This document shows positions 44,915 through 54,151 of a DNA stretch of 64,000 nucleotides, piece after piece. Position numbers and translations under genes: made by a program. The DNA lies in contig NZ_CQAZ01000009.1 of assembly GCF_001152565.1 (NCBI RefSeq), positions 27,081 through 91,080 on the forward strand, written 5' to 3'. The notes under the pieces are model-generated. The model was not told the DNA's origin, did not search any database, and saw only the letters and a program-made list of their open reading frames with translations. Every line of letters begins with the position of its first letter. Positions within the stretch are counted from its first letter, which is position 1. This DNA is from Yersinia pekkanenii (lineage in GTDB: Bacteria > Pseudomonadota > Gammaproteobacteria > Enterobacterales > Enterobacteriaceae).

Positions 44915-45470
44915 TAATGAATACTTTATTACAAACCGTGATGGCGCGATTATTGTCGAGTTTGTATTTGTCATTTTAATTATCACTATTTTTATAAAAA
45001 CGCTGATTTCAGTGGCACAATATCAGTCAACTGTCGGTAAATTGGATCGTATTTCATATTCTCTGGCAGGGATAGTCAGGGAGCGCGATAGGTTATATGA
45101 AAATAGTAATATATTGACACAAAGTAATGTTAATCAATTAAATATACTGGCTAACAACATGTTATTAGCATCCGGTATAAACAATGATAACTTTGAAATA
45201 ATGGTGGAAACATTACATTTTAACACTTCTACTCCTGAGGATAAGATTATTGACAATACAAAATCTGCATCACTTGGCTCAGAAACCTGTCTACCAACCA
45301 AGCCATTGCGTGAAATGGTAGATTTATCACCCTATGGCAATAGGGGCCGATGGATACCACTTTATCAAGTAACATTATGCTTGCCTGCCCCAGCTTGGTA
45401 TCAGTCTCTATTTAGACTGACAGGAACCATTCCCGATATAAAATCCTCTGCCATAACTATTGAACGCTAA
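44898..45470 (+). CDS. tadF: TadF, pseudopilin
   Basis: The 190-residue product starts at a TTG (44898) preceded at good distance by AGAGGT. The leader runs to G16, then AIIVEFVFVILIITIF with Glu at +5, a TadE/TadF-type processing site. The rest is a periplasmic domain with two cysteines (near 135 and 164). No ATG gives a complete leader, so the TTG start is well supported. Confidence 0.82.
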   Translation: MHRKINNEYFITNRDGAIIVEFVFVILIITIFIKTLISVAQYQSTVGKLDRISYSLAGIVRERDRLYENSNILTQSNVNQLNILANNMLLASGINNDNFEIMVETLHFNTSTPEDKIIDNTKSASLGSETCLPTKPLREMVDLSPYGNRGRWIPLYQVTLCLPAPAWYQSLFRLTGTIPDIKSSAITIER

Positions 45471-45515
45471 TTAATCAATGATACTGATCCGCTCCCTCAA
45501 CAGTAGAGGCTATTG

Positions 45516-46859
45516 ATGCTAAAAAATTATTCTATTTATCGGAAAGCATGTAATTTTATTGAATTTATTAAAAATAAACAAGGTGCCATATTATTGCCCT
45601 TTGTTATGTTTTTACCTGTTTTTATTGGGTTACTATTTTTATTTTTTGAAATTTCACAATATTTACAAAAAAAAGCCAAACTCTCTGATGCTATTGAGCA
45701 AGCAACATTAGCTCTGACAGTAGAGAACAACAGTAATAATCCGAATGATTCCCAAAGAGCAAAAAACACTGCATTGGTAACTTATTATGCTAATGCCTAC
45801 CTGCCATCGGACGTATTTTCCATACCGGAGATCGACATAATAACTCGTGCCACTCATCTTGAATACCGAGCAGCAACTACTCTGAGTTACGCGCCTAAAT
45901 TCTTAGCCAAGAATTTTATACCTAACATAGATAAAAACATCAGTGTGACCGATAATGCTATAGCCAGAAAAAATCTATTTGTAGCCCCTACAGAGGAAAC
46001 TGATGTGGTTTTTGTTGCGGATTATTCCAGTTCGATGGAAGAAAAATTTCGCGGTGACTTAAGCAATAAAAGTAAGATAGATTATTTAAGAGAGATATTT
46101 GAACGGTTAAATAACACTATATTAAAGAATAGCAATACTAATACTATTGGATTTGTACCATTTTCATGGGGAACTAAAATTATTATCGGTGACAAACAAC
46201 ACTCTAATACATACTGCCATTTCCCTTTTGCATCTAAAAAAAACAGCTCTATAGATGAACAAATAAGAGCACATAATGCAACAAGTAAACCAATGGCCAT
46301 TAACCATGCACCAATACAAAAAATAATTGAAAGTAATATTGATTTTGATGAAACCATTAAATCAATAACTGACCGATATAAAGAAATTAATATTGATATA
46401 AAAGACATTACTTATAATAGTATCTGTTTGAAAGGTTCTGATGCATATGTATTAAAATCAGACTACCATAGTAAAGAATTGATTGATAATATAATTGCGA
46501 TGAAACCTTATGGTGCAACATTAGTGAGTTCAGGAATATTGGTTGGAAATAATATTTTTAAAAAGTCAGATAATAATAAATTAATGATAATTCTGTCAGA
46601 TGGTGAGGATACTTATTTAGAGATTAATGTTAGTAAAAGGCTGATTGAAAAAGGGATGTGTGAAAAAGTTAAAGCAAATGACATAAAAATGGTATTTATT
46701 GGAATTGGATATAAACCCGGTAGTATTGATTGTAAAGATTGCGTCGGAAAAGGAAATTATTTCGAGGCTCATAATGCCCATGAACTCGAAACCGACCTTC
46801 GGCAGGCATTAGGGGTAACAGAAGCTCGTGAAGTCGGCCACAATATGCCGAAAGACTAA
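45516..46859 (+). CDS. tadG: TadG, von Willebrand A-domain pilus-associated protein
   Basis: From ATG 45516, with GAGG upstream, the protein is 447 residues. A TadE-like N-terminal hydrophobic segment (GAILLPFVMFLPVFIGLLFLFF, about 23-44) has Pro instead of Glu at +5 and is probably not cleaved. It is followed by a vWA domain with MIDAS motif D169-x-S171-x-S173 and LSDGED near 365. TadG is a periplasmic or envelope protein of the Tad system. It is the last tad gene. A TTG one codon earlier is also possible. Confidence 0.88.
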   Translation: MLKNYSIYRKACNFIEFIKNKQGAILLPFVMFLPVFIGLLFLFFEISQYLQKKAKLSDAIEQATLALTVENNSNNPNDSQRAKNTALVTYYANAYLPSDVFSIPEIDIITRATHLEYRAATTLSYAPKFLAKNFIPNIDKNISVTDNAIARKNLFVAPTEETDVVFVADYSSSMEEKFRGDLSNKSKIDYLREIFERLNNTILKNSNTNTIGFVPFSWGTKIIIGDKQHSNTYCHFPFASKKNSSIDEQIRAHNATSKPMAINHAPIQKIIESNIDFDETIKSITDRYKEINIDIKDITYNSICLKGSDAYVLKSDYHSKELIDNIIAMKPYGATLVSSGILVGNNIFKKSDNNKLMIILSDGEDTYLEINVSKRLIEKGMCEKVKANDIKMVFIGIGYKPGSIDCKDCVGKGNYFEAHNAHELETDLRQALGVTEAREVGHNMPKD

Positions 46860-46862
46860 TAT

Positions 46863-46889
46863 CAGGCGCAGTAACAGTAACCGCGCCTG
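46863..46889. terminator. Shared terminator-like stem between tadG and exbD
   Basis: CAGGCGC and GCGCCTG form a 7-bp GC-rich stem over 13 bases in the 37-base gap between convergent tadG and exbD. T runs are weak on both sides. Confidence 0.45.
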
Positions 46890-46896
46890 TTGCAGG

Positions 46897-47322
46897 TTAT
46901 TTCGCGCCGCCCGCTTCCATTCCGACTAATCCAACTTTGAGGTAACCTGATTTGCGCAGTGCATCCATCACACTCATCAAGGTTTCATAGTCCACAACTT
47001 TATCCGCTTGGAAGAAAATGGTGGTCTCTTTATTAGATTGGGTCATTTTGTCCAATGCCACTGCTAATGTATCGCGGTCGACCTGCTGGTCACCAACGTA
47101 AAGCTGGTTGTCAGCTTTGACAGTCAGAAATACCGGTTTCTCTGGCCGCGGCTGTGGTACCGCTGAAGACGCCGGTAAATCCACTTTGATATCTACCGTT
47201 GCCAGTGGTGCTGCCACCATAAAGATAATCAGCAATACCAGCATGACATCGATAAACGGTGTCACGTTAATTTCGTGCAGCTCACCGCTTTCATCGAGGT
47301 TATCGTTCATCCGCATGGCCAT
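46897..47322 (-). CDS. exbD: ExbD, TonB-system energising protein
   Basis: The 141-residue protein has a short cytoplasmic start, one membrane helix (DVMLVLLIIFMVAAPLATV, about 25-43, with the essential Asp at 25), and a periplasmic domain. With ExbB it uses the proton gradient to energise TonB for uptake of iron-siderophores and vitamin B12. Length is normal. It lies 3 bases after exbB. Confidence 0.96.
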   Translation of the reverse strand: MAMRMNDNLDESGELHEINVTPFIDVMLVLLIIFMVAAPLATVDIKVDLPASSAVPQPRPEKPVFLTVKADNQLYVGDQQVDRDTLAVALDKMTQSNKETTIFFQADKVVDYETLMSVMDALRKSGYLKVGLVGMEAGGAK

Positions 47323-47325
47323 ATA

Positions 47326-48327
47326 TCACCCCGCACGCAATTGGTGAGGAAGCTTCGATGACTTTGCTTCAGCACTGCTGGCCAGGTCAAGATCACGACT
47401 TAACAACAGTAATACTTGTGCTGCGACATCCCCCACCTGAGCACGATAAGTCCCCATCAGGCGAGCAAAAATATTGTAGATAACCACGGCAGGAATTGCC
47501 GCTACCAAACCTAATGCTGTTGCCAGTAAGGCCTCAGCGATACCCGGCGCAACAACAGCCAGATTAGTGGTTTGTGAGTGAGCAATGCCGATAAAGCTGT
47601 TCATGATGCCCCAAACCGTACCAAACAACCCAACAAAGGGTGAGATAGCACCAATAGTTGCCAGGAAGCCATTACCTTTACCCATCTCACGACTAATCGC
47701 GGCCACACGACGCTCTAGACGAAAAGCAGTACGTTCTTTAATACCATTATTGTCGTTCGATTCTTCTGACAATAAGCGCTCATTCTGTGCTTCACGCAGT
47801 AATATGCCGCTGATGCTGTCTTGGGCAAATGCTTCTGCTCGCTCAGACGCGGTATCCAGGTCGGTCACTGCGCCAATGATTCCATGCTCTTGCTGTAAGC
47901 GGCGGCGGGCGCGGAATAATTCAGTACCTTTAGAAAACAAAATGGTCCAGGTTACAATTGAGGCCAACACCAGACCCATCATTACACCTTTGACCACCAC
48001 ATCTGCATGTTGATACATTCCCCAGACGGATAAGTCCATTGCCAATCCTTGTGGTGCGGGGGTGATTAGCGGCTGAACCATCGGGTCCTGGCTGGCGGAT
48101 GCAACAACCTCGTTATTTGTCGCTACCGGCGTAATTTCCGGTGTAGGTAACGGTGTTGATGTCGCCGTTGTTGGTGTCGCAACAGAGGCCGCGACTGCAC
48201 TGCTATTGCCTGACACGGCTTGTGCATGGCCGACTAAACCTGTCACCAGCAATAATGCCATTGCGCCTTTTATCATTCTGCCACCCACGAATGATTTATC
48301 TTTAATCTTTTTTCCCGCTATTTTCAC
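47326..48327 (-). CDS. exbB: ExbB, TonB-system energising protein
   Basis: I choose the GTG at 48327, with GGAGG 6 bases upstream, giving 333 residues; an ATG 8 codons earlier has no such site. The product has a signal-like start, an Ala/Thr/Pro-rich stretch (about 45-85), then three membrane helices with the MotA/TolQ/ExbB domain (FLATIGAISPFVGLFGTVWGIMNSF). The long N-terminal region is common in Yersinia- and Pseudomonas-type ExbB. A Fur box lies about 80 bases upstream. It is divergent from metC, as in E. coli. Confidence 0.94.
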   Translation of the reverse strand: MKIAGKKIKDKSFVGGRMIKGAMALLLVTGLVGHAQAVSGNSSAVAASVATPTTATSTPLPTPEITPVATNNEVVASASQDPMVQPLITPAPQGLAMDLSVWGMYQHADVVVKGVMMGLVLASIVTWTILFSKGTELFRARRRLQQEHGIIGAVTDLDTASERAEAFAQDSISGILLREAQNERLLSEESNDNNGIKERTAFRLERRVAAISREMGKGNGFLATIGAISPFVGLFGTVWGIMNSFIGIAHSQTTNLAVVAPGIAEALLATALGLVAAIPAVVIYNIFARLMGTYRAQVGDVAAQVLLLLSRDLDLASSAEAKSSKLPHQLRAG

Positions 48328-48801
48328 GCTGCGCCTCCACCCAATATGCATATCAATTTAAGGACGAAATCAGATGCCGATCATATCAAACAAACAGGGG
48401 ATTGATAGTAATTATCATTAGTATTTACGCCGTTTTTTGAGAAAAAAAGAGAACTCCTCTAATATCAGGGAGTACGCCGCCGAACAAAGCGGATAAGGCT
48501 TTTAGCTGTACATTATGGGTTACATTAAATGTAAAAATGGGAACTTATTGATTGAATTGAGAAACTGCCAGATAATATATCTCCCCGTTATAGCTCCTTA
48601 ATAAACGCCCTATTTCGCCACTTATGCAGAATTTTTCTATCACAAAATCATAGAAAACAGTGGGTCGCCCTCTTTAGTTTTTTTCATGTTAAAAGCTGCT
48701 CCCTCGCTACAGTCATCATGCTAACGTAAGGAATACATCCCCATAATGAATGCTAGCCAGGAAATAGTAGGCATAGCTTATAAAAAGGTGACACCGCGAT
48801 C
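48328..48801. other. Divergent exbB-metC intergenic region
   Basis: About 470 bases contain the exbB promoter and Fur box at the left and the metC promoter at the right. I see no full MetJ box (tandem AGACGTCT-like 8-mers). No gene is supported. Confidence 0.4.
48404..48422. promoter_or_regulatory. Fur box upstream of exbBD
   Basis: GATAGTAATTATCATTAGT matches the 19-bp Fur consensus GATAATGATAATCATTATC at about 15 positions. Placement before exbB fits iron control of the TonB energising genes. Confidence 0.72.
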
Positions 48802-50013
48802 ATGTCTGCAAACCAACCAACCACAAAAAAACTGGAAACAACTTTAGTCAACGCGGGCAGGAGTCAGAGATTCACCCAAGGCTCGGTCAATACAGTGATC
48901 CAACGAGCATCATCTCTGGTTTTCGATTCAGTTAAAGCCAAAAAACATGCCACTATCAATCGGGGAAATGGCGAACTATTCTATGGCCGCCGTGGAACAC
49001 TGACGCATTTTTCCTTACAACAGGCAATGACCGAGCTGGAGGGTGGGGCAGGTTGCGTGCTTTATCCGTGTGGTGCCGCCGCCATCAGTAATGCTATTTT
49101 ATCATTTGTTTCAACCGGTTCACATGTACTGATGACCGGTTCTGCCTATGAGCCGGCGCAAAGTTTTTGCGATAAAATTCTGTCGCGCATGAATATCACC
49201 ACCACCTACTTTGATCCGATGATTGGTGCTGGGATAGCCTGCCTGATTACGCCGCAAACTAAAGTTGTCTTCCTTGAGTCACCCGGTTCTATCACCATGG
49301 AAGTGCAAGATATTCCGGCGATGGTGAAAGCCATCCGTGCCGTTTCCCCAGAAATTATTATTATGATGGACAATACCTGGGCTGCAGGTGTGCTGTTTAA
49401 AGCATTGGATTTTGATATTGATATCTCCATCCAATCAGGGACTAAATATATTATTGGTCATTCCGATGCGATGCTGGGAATTGCCGTTGCTAACGCCCGT
49501 TGCTGGGAAAAACTGCGCGAAGACTCGTATCTGATGGGGCAAATGGTTGATGCAGACACCGCCTATCTGGCCAGCCGTGGGCTGCGAACGCTGAACGTTC
49601 GGTTAAAACAGCATGAGAAAAGCAGTATCGAGATGGCGAACTGGCTGGCTCAACGTCCGGAAGTTGCTGCGGTCTATCACCCTGCATTACCTGACTGTAA
49701 AGGTCATGAATTTTACCTGCGGGATTTTACCGGCTGTAATGGCTTGTTCTCTTTTGAATTAAAAGAAGAATTGACTCAGCAACAGTTAGAAGCCTATCTC
49801 GACCATTTTAGCCACTTCAGCATGGCCTTCTCATGGGGTGGTTTTGAATCCTTGATTCTGGGTTATCAGCCGAAGGATATCGGTGCAATACGCAAGTATG
49901 ATGGCAAAGGGATAAAAGGCTCGTTGTTCCGTCTTCATATTGGTTTGGAAAATGTGCAAGATTTGCAGGACGATTTAGCCGCTGGGTTTGAGCGCATCAA
50001 AACAGTACTGTAA
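48802..50013 (+). CDS. metC: MetC, cystathionine beta-lyase
   Basis: The 403-residue protein is a Cys/Met-metabolism PLP enzyme. The PLP lysine is K215 in [16 protein letters not shown], the substrate-phosphate region is [13 protein letters not shown] near 88-100, and the PLP-ring Asp is in MMDNTWAAG near 189-197. It cleaves cystathionine to homocysteine, pyruvate and ammonia. Length and the divergent pairing with exbB match enterobacteria. AAAAAGGTG precedes the ATG. Confidence 0.95.
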   Translation: MSANQPTTKKLETTLVNAGRSQRFTQGSVNTVIQRASSLVFDSVKAKKHATINRGNGELFYGRRGTLTHFSLQQAMTELEGGAGCVLYPCGAAAISNAILSFVSTGSHVLMTGSAYEPAQSFCDKILSRMNITTTYFDPMIGAGIACLITPQTKVVFLESPGSITMEVQDIPAMVKAIRAVSPEIIIMMDNTWAAGVLFKALDFDIDISIQSGTKYIIGHSDAMLGIAVANARCWEKLREDSYLMGQMVDADTAYLASRGLRTLNVRLKQHEKSSIEMANWLAQRPEVAAVYHPALPDCKGHEFYLRDFTGCNGLFSFELKEELTQQQLEAYLDHFSHFSMAFSWGGFESLILGYQPKDIGAIRKYDGKGIKGSLFRLHIGLENVQDLQDDLAAGFERIKTVL

Positions 50014-50035
50014 TCGTTTCTGATCGGTACGACCC

Positions 50036-50068
50036 ATTAATGCGCGGCAACAATATCCGCGCATTAAT
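50036..50068 (+). terminator. metC terminator stem-loop
   Basis: ATTAATGCGCGG and CCGCGCATTAAT form a perfect 12-bp stem over a 9-base loop, 22 bases after the metC stop, followed by TCTCTCTT. Confidence 0.75.
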
Positions 50069-50215
50069 TCTCTCTTACACAAAAAACATCAACAGCGCAG
50101 TGGTATCCCCTCCCAAATGCAGTTATTGGGGAGAAGATCAATGTGGATCAGCAGCAATACGGATACACTAGGTTAGTCCTTACCAACCATATCCTCACTC
50201 GATAGGCAAACAGAA

Positions 50216-50878
50216 ATGGATGTATTACGCGAAATCCTTCATGCCTTATGGCAGCAGGATTTTAGTAAACTTACCGACCCTAATGTAATTTGGGTCATTT
50301 ACGGCATACTCTTTACCACCTTATTTTTAGAAAACGGTTTGTTACCGGCTTCTTTTCTCCCCGGTGATAGCTTGTTGTTATTGGCAGGTGCATTAATTGC
50401 CAAGGGCGTTATGGCATTCTTGCCCACCATGATCATTCTGACCACCGCGGCCAGCCTGGGTTGTTGGTTAAGTTACCTGCAAGGGCTGTGGTTGGGAGAT
50501 ACCAAAGTGGTGAAAAGGTGGCTGTTACAGTTACCCGTGCATTATCGCCAACGCGCTCATACCCTGTTTGTGCGCCATGGTTTAGCAGCCCTGATCATTG
50601 GCCGCTTCCTCGCTTTTGTGCGGACCTTATTGCCAACGCTGGCAGGTATTTCCGGCCTAAACAGCACCCGTTTTCAGTTCTTTAACTGGTTAAGCGGGCT
50701 GCTATGGGTTGGCAGCGTAGTTGGGTTGGGGTTTTCTCTTAGCCATATCCCATTCGTTAAGCATTATGAAAATCAGGTCATGACCGCGCTGATGATTTTA
50801 CCGATTGTCTTATTGCTGGTCGGTTTAGTCGGCACATTGGTGCTGGTGTGGTGTAAACGTAAAAGTGTGACTGAGTAG
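50216..50878 (+). CDS. yghB: YghB, DedA-family inner-membrane protein
   Basis: The 220-residue protein has several membrane helices and the DedA motifs [20 protein letters not shown] (about 39-58) and [20 protein letters not shown] near 128-147, with the conserved Arg. DedA proteins act in membrane lipid (undecaprenyl phosphate) transport and proton balance; E. coli YghB is redundant with YqjA. Length is the same as E. coli YghB. A terminator follows. Confidence 0.93.
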   Translation: MDVLREILHALWQQDFSKLTDPNVIWVIYGILFTTLFLENGLLPASFLPGDSLLLLAGALIAKGVMAFLPTMIILTTAASLGCWLSYLQGLWLGDTKVVKRWLLQLPVHYRQRAHTLFVRHGLAALIIGRFLAFVRTLLPTLAGISGLNSTRFQFFNWLSGLLWVGSVVGLGFSLSHIPFVKHYENQVMTALMILPIVLLLVGLVGTLVLVWCKRKSVTE

Positions 50879-50922
50879 TGGGCTGCTCTTTTCACTATGG
50901 GGATGCCCTTACTCAGGCAGTC

Positions 50923-50945
50923 AAACGGCGCTCAGTGCGCCGTTT
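50923..50945. terminator. Two-way terminator between yghB and yqhC
   Basis: AAACGGCGC and GCGCCGTTT form a perfect 9-bp stem over TCAGT. T runs flank it on both strands (TTTCTTGT on plus, TTTGA on minus). It lies between the convergent yghB and yqhC. Confidence 0.75.
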
Positions 50946-50969
50946 CTTGTGCCTCTAAGCTGCTAAAGA

Positions 50970-51863
50970 TCAGTTAGTCCGCAGCTTTGCAACCTCTTCA
51001 CTGGGTGTCAGGCCGAAATAGCGTTTAAACTCACGGCTGAACTGCGAAGCACTCTCATACCCCACTTTGTTTGCTGCTGTACTGGCTTTTAGCCCATCGT
51101 GCAACATCATCATCCGTGCACGATGCAGCCGGTAAGATTTCAGATATTGCAGCGGCGAAGTATTGGTCACCGCTTTGAAGTTGTGATGGAACGCTGAAAC
51201 ACTCATGTTCACATCTGCCGCTAATTGCTCGACATTCAGGTTATCTGCAAACTGATGTTCAATACGCCGTAGTGTTTTGGTGATTTGGGTGAAATGCCCA
51301 TGGCGATTAACCAGCGCCTGCAATGCCCCGCCGCACTGACCGCACAGCACATAGTAGATAATTTCTCGCACAATTTGTGGGCCAAGCACTCGAGCATCTC
51401 GCGGTTTGGACATCACATCCAGTAACCGCTCAGTGGCACAGAGCATCTCTTCAGTCAGAGCCGATGAGTTGACGCCAGAGGTATTGCCGAAAGGTTTATC
51501 CAACTCATCATCACCAATATCTATGAGCAAATCCTGTAGCATTTGGCTGTCTATATGAATTGAAATCCCTGCCAGCGGTACTTCAGGGCTGGCAAAGGTT
51601 TCACATTCAAACGGCAGTGGCACCGTCAGGATCAGATAGTTTTTGGGGTCATACTGAAACACTTTACTGCCCAGGTAACCGACTTTGTGCCCCTGAAATA
51701 TAATCACCACACTGGGGGTGTACATTACCGGGGTGCGCGGTTGATGGACAGTGGAGTACAGAATTTTCACCCGTGGCACCGCTGAGGGCGTTAAACCATT
51801 CCCCTGAGCCAAACGGGTAATCTTTGCCGCCATCTGTGCCTGAATATCGTTGACCTCACCCAT
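50970..51863 (-). CDS. yqhC: YqhC, AraC-family activator of yqhD-dkgA
   Basis: From ATG 51863 (AGGTGAGAACATA upstream) the product is 297 residues. It has an AraC_N cupin-type sensor half and a C-terminal AraC double helix-turn-helix ([41 protein letters not shown] and [23 protein letters not shown]). In E. coli YqhC responds to toxic aldehydes and switches on yqhD and dkgA, the very genes that lie divergently here. A start 23 codons earlier is possible. Confidence 0.92.
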   Translation of the reverse strand: MGEVNDIQAQMAAKITRLAQGNGLTPSAVPRVKILYSTVHQPRTPVMYTPSVVIIFQGHKVGYLGSKVFQYDPKNYLILTVPLPFECETFASPEVPLAGISIHIDSQMLQDLLIDIGDDELDKPFGNTSGVNSSALTEEMLCATERLLDVMSKPRDARVLGPQIVREIIYYVLCGQCGGALQALVNRHGHFTQITKTLRRIEHQFADNLNVEQLAADVNMSVSAFHHNFKAVTNTSPLQYLKSYRLHRARMMMLHDGLKASTAANKVGYESASQFSREFKRYFGLTPSEEVAKLRTN

Positions 51864-52114
51864 TATGTTCTCACCTGTTTCTGTTCTCTGAGGTAATCTA
51901 TCATCTAAAACTATTTGACATAAATTGTGCAATATTTGCCGGTTTTTCTACAGTGCTTTGGAGAAATAGGCAAGAGCAAGGCAGAAATGTGCATTGAGAT
52001 ATGACGCTGAGTTGCCGACAATAGTTGCCAATGATACGGCGACAAACAATTATTGCACCACTCGTTAATTATCTTCATTAGAACGTTCATCACCCCTAAG
52101 CTGGAAGACAAATC

Positions 52115-53272
52115 ATGCAAAATTTTACCCTTCACACCCCGACTAAAGTGCTGTTCGGTACCGGTCAGATAGCACAACTGAGTAAAGAAATTCCTGCTGA
52201 TGTCCGTATCTTGATTACCTACGGTGGCGGCAGCATTAAACAAAATGGCGTGCTGGATCAAGTGCATAATGCGCTGAAAGGCTTTGATTTCCTGGAATTT
52301 GGTGGTATTGAGCCGAACCCGACTTACGAAACGCTGATGAAAGCGGTTGAGGTTTGTCGAGCAGAGAAAATTAACTTCCTGTTAGCCGTGGGTGGCGGTT
52401 CAGTATTGGATGGGACCAAGTTCATTGCTGCGGCGGTAAATTATCCACAAGACCCATGGCATATACTGCAAACTACCGGCAGCGATATAAAAGAAGCGTT
52501 GCCAATGGGTTCAGTATTGACCTTACCTGCCACTGGCTCTGAAGCCAACAACGGCGCGGTTATCAGCCGTCGCAGTACCGGTGATAAGCAACACTTCTTC
52601 TCACCCCATGTGCAGCCACTTTTTGCCGTACTGGACCCGGTTGTCACTTATACCTTGCCACCGCGTCAGGTTGCTAACGGCGTTGTCGATGCTTTTGTTC
52701 ATACCATTGAGCAATATCTGACTTACCCGGTTGATGCGAAAGTACAGGATCGTTTTGCTGAAGGGCTACTATTAACCCTGATTGAAGAAGGTCCAAAAGC
52801 CTTGACCGACCCTGAAAATTACAATGTGCGCGCCAATATTATGTGGAGCGCCACCATGGCATTGAATGGTTTGATTGGTGCCGGTGTGCCGCAAGACTGG
52901 GCGACCCATATGCTGGGCCACGAACTGACAGCCCGTCATGGCCTGGATCATGCGCAGACACTGGCGGTAGTGTTGCCTGCACTACTGGTGGCGAAGAAAG
53001 AGCAAAAGCGCGCCAAACTGCTGCAATATGCAGAGCGTGTCTGGGGGCTGCATGAAGGTAGTGAAGAACAACGTATTGACGCAGCCATTGAAGCCACTCG
53101 TCATTTCTTTGAAAGCATGGGAGTAGCCACTCGTCTGTCAGCCTACAAACTGGATGGCAGCTCCATTCCTGATTTAATCAAAAAATTGGCAGAGCACGGC
53201 ATGACCCAGCTTGGCGAACACAGTGATATCACTTTAGCCGATAGCAAACGTATCTACGAAGCTGCGGTCTAA
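52115..53272 (+). CDS. yqhD: YqhD, NADPH-dependent aldehyde reductase / alcohol dehydrogenase
   Basis: The 385-residue product is an iron/zinc group III alcohol dehydrogenase. The NADP-binding AVGGGSVLDGTKFIAAA is near 90-106, and the metal-ligand regions are ANGVVDAFVHTIEQYL near 188-203 and GHELTARHGLDHAQTLAVVLPAL near 267-289. It reduces short and toxic aldehydes to alcohols with NADPH. It is first in the yqhD-dkgA unit, divergent from its regulator gene. Confidence 0.95.
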   Translation: MQNFTLHTPTKVLFGTGQIAQLSKEIPADVRILITYGGGSIKQNGVLDQVHNALKGFDFLEFGGIEPNPTYETLMKAVEVCRAEKINFLLAVGGGSVLDGTKFIAAAVNYPQDPWHILQTTGSDIKEALPMGSVLTLPATGSEANNGAVISRRSTGDKQHFFSPHVQPLFAVLDPVVTYTLPPRQVANGVVDAFVHTIEQYLTYPVDAKVQDRFAEGLLLTLIEEGPKALTDPENYNVRANIMWSATMALNGLIGAGVPQDWATHMLGHELTARHGLDHAQTLAVVLPALLVAKKEQKRAKLLQYAERVWGLHEGSEEQRIDAAIEATRHFFESMGVATRLSAYKLDGSSIPDLIKKLAEHGMTQLGEHSDITLADSKRIYEAAV

Positions 53273-53308
53273 TAACAATACAACGTGATTTAAGCTAAGG
53301 AGATAAAC

Positions 53309-54142
53309 ATGGCGACGCAACCCATTATCAAATTGCACGATGGAAACCTGATGCCACAACTCGGCCTTGGCGTTTGGCAAGCAAGCATTGAAGAAACACA
53401 ACGTGCTGTCAGCAAGGCGCTGGAGGTTGGCTATCGATCAATCGATACTGCGGCTATTTATAAAAATGAAGAGGGTGTGGGTCAGGCGCTGAAAACAACA
53501 AACGTCGCCCGTGACGATCTCTTTATTACCACTAAACTGTGGAATAGCAGCCAACATAATCCGCGACAAGCCTTGGAAGAGAGTCTGAAAAAGCTTCAGC
53601 TCGATTATGTCGATCTCTATCTGATCCATTGGCCTGATCCCGCACAGGATCGTTATGTCAGTGCCTGGCGTGAACTGATCGCGTTGAAAGAACAAGGTCT
53701 GGCTCGTAGCATTGGCGTCTGTAACTTCCATATCCCTCATTTGCAACGGCTGATTGATGAAACCGGCGTAGCCCCTACCATCAATCAGATTGAGTTACAC
53801 CCATTGCTACAGCAACGTCAGCTCCATGCCTGGAACGCCATGCATCATATTGCGACCGAATCCTGGAGCCCGCTGGCTCAAGGCGGCGACGGCGTTTTTG
53901 ATCAGGCTGTTATCCGTGAATTAGCGCAAAAATACAATAAAACCCCAGCACAGATAGTGATCCGTTGGCATCTGGACTGCGGGCTAATTGTTATTCCGAA
54001 ATCAGTGACACCTGCGCGCATCAAGGAGAACTTTGAAGTATTTGATTTTAAACTGCATAAAGATGAACTGACCGCAATTTCGAAGTTGGATAGCGGTAAA
54101 CGATTGGGGCCAGACCCAGATGCTCCCAGGCCTGACCGCTAG
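53309..54142 (+). CDS. dkgA: DkgA, 2,5-diketo-D-gluconate reductase A (aldo-keto reductase)
   Basis: The 277-residue AKR has the catalytic tetrad D46, Y51, K76 and H107 and the NADP-binding end IPKSVTPARIKENFEVFDF. It reduces 2,5-diketogluconate, methylglyoxal and related aldehydes. AAGGAG precedes the ATG. It follows yqhD by 36 bp, and its end is convergent with ygiQ (9-base gap). Confidence 0.95.
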   Translation: MATQPIIKLHDGNLMPQLGLGVWQASIEETQRAVSKALEVGYRSIDTAAIYKNEEGVGQALKTTNVARDDLFITTKLWNSSQHNPRQALEESLKKLQLDYVDLYLIHWPDPAQDRYVSAWRELIALKEQGLARSIGVCNFHIPHLQRLIDETGVAPTINQIELHPLLQQRQLHAWNAMHHIATESWSPLAQGGDGVFDQAVIRELAQKYNKTPAQIVIRWHLDCGLIVIPKSVTPARIKENFEVFDFKLHKDELTAISKLDSGKRLGPDPDAPRPDR

Positions 54143-54151
54143 TTTATTAGT

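Noticed and set aside
51911..52267. 118-codon minus-strand frame between yqhC and yqhD
   Set aside because: It overlaps the well-supported start of yqhD and has no family features.
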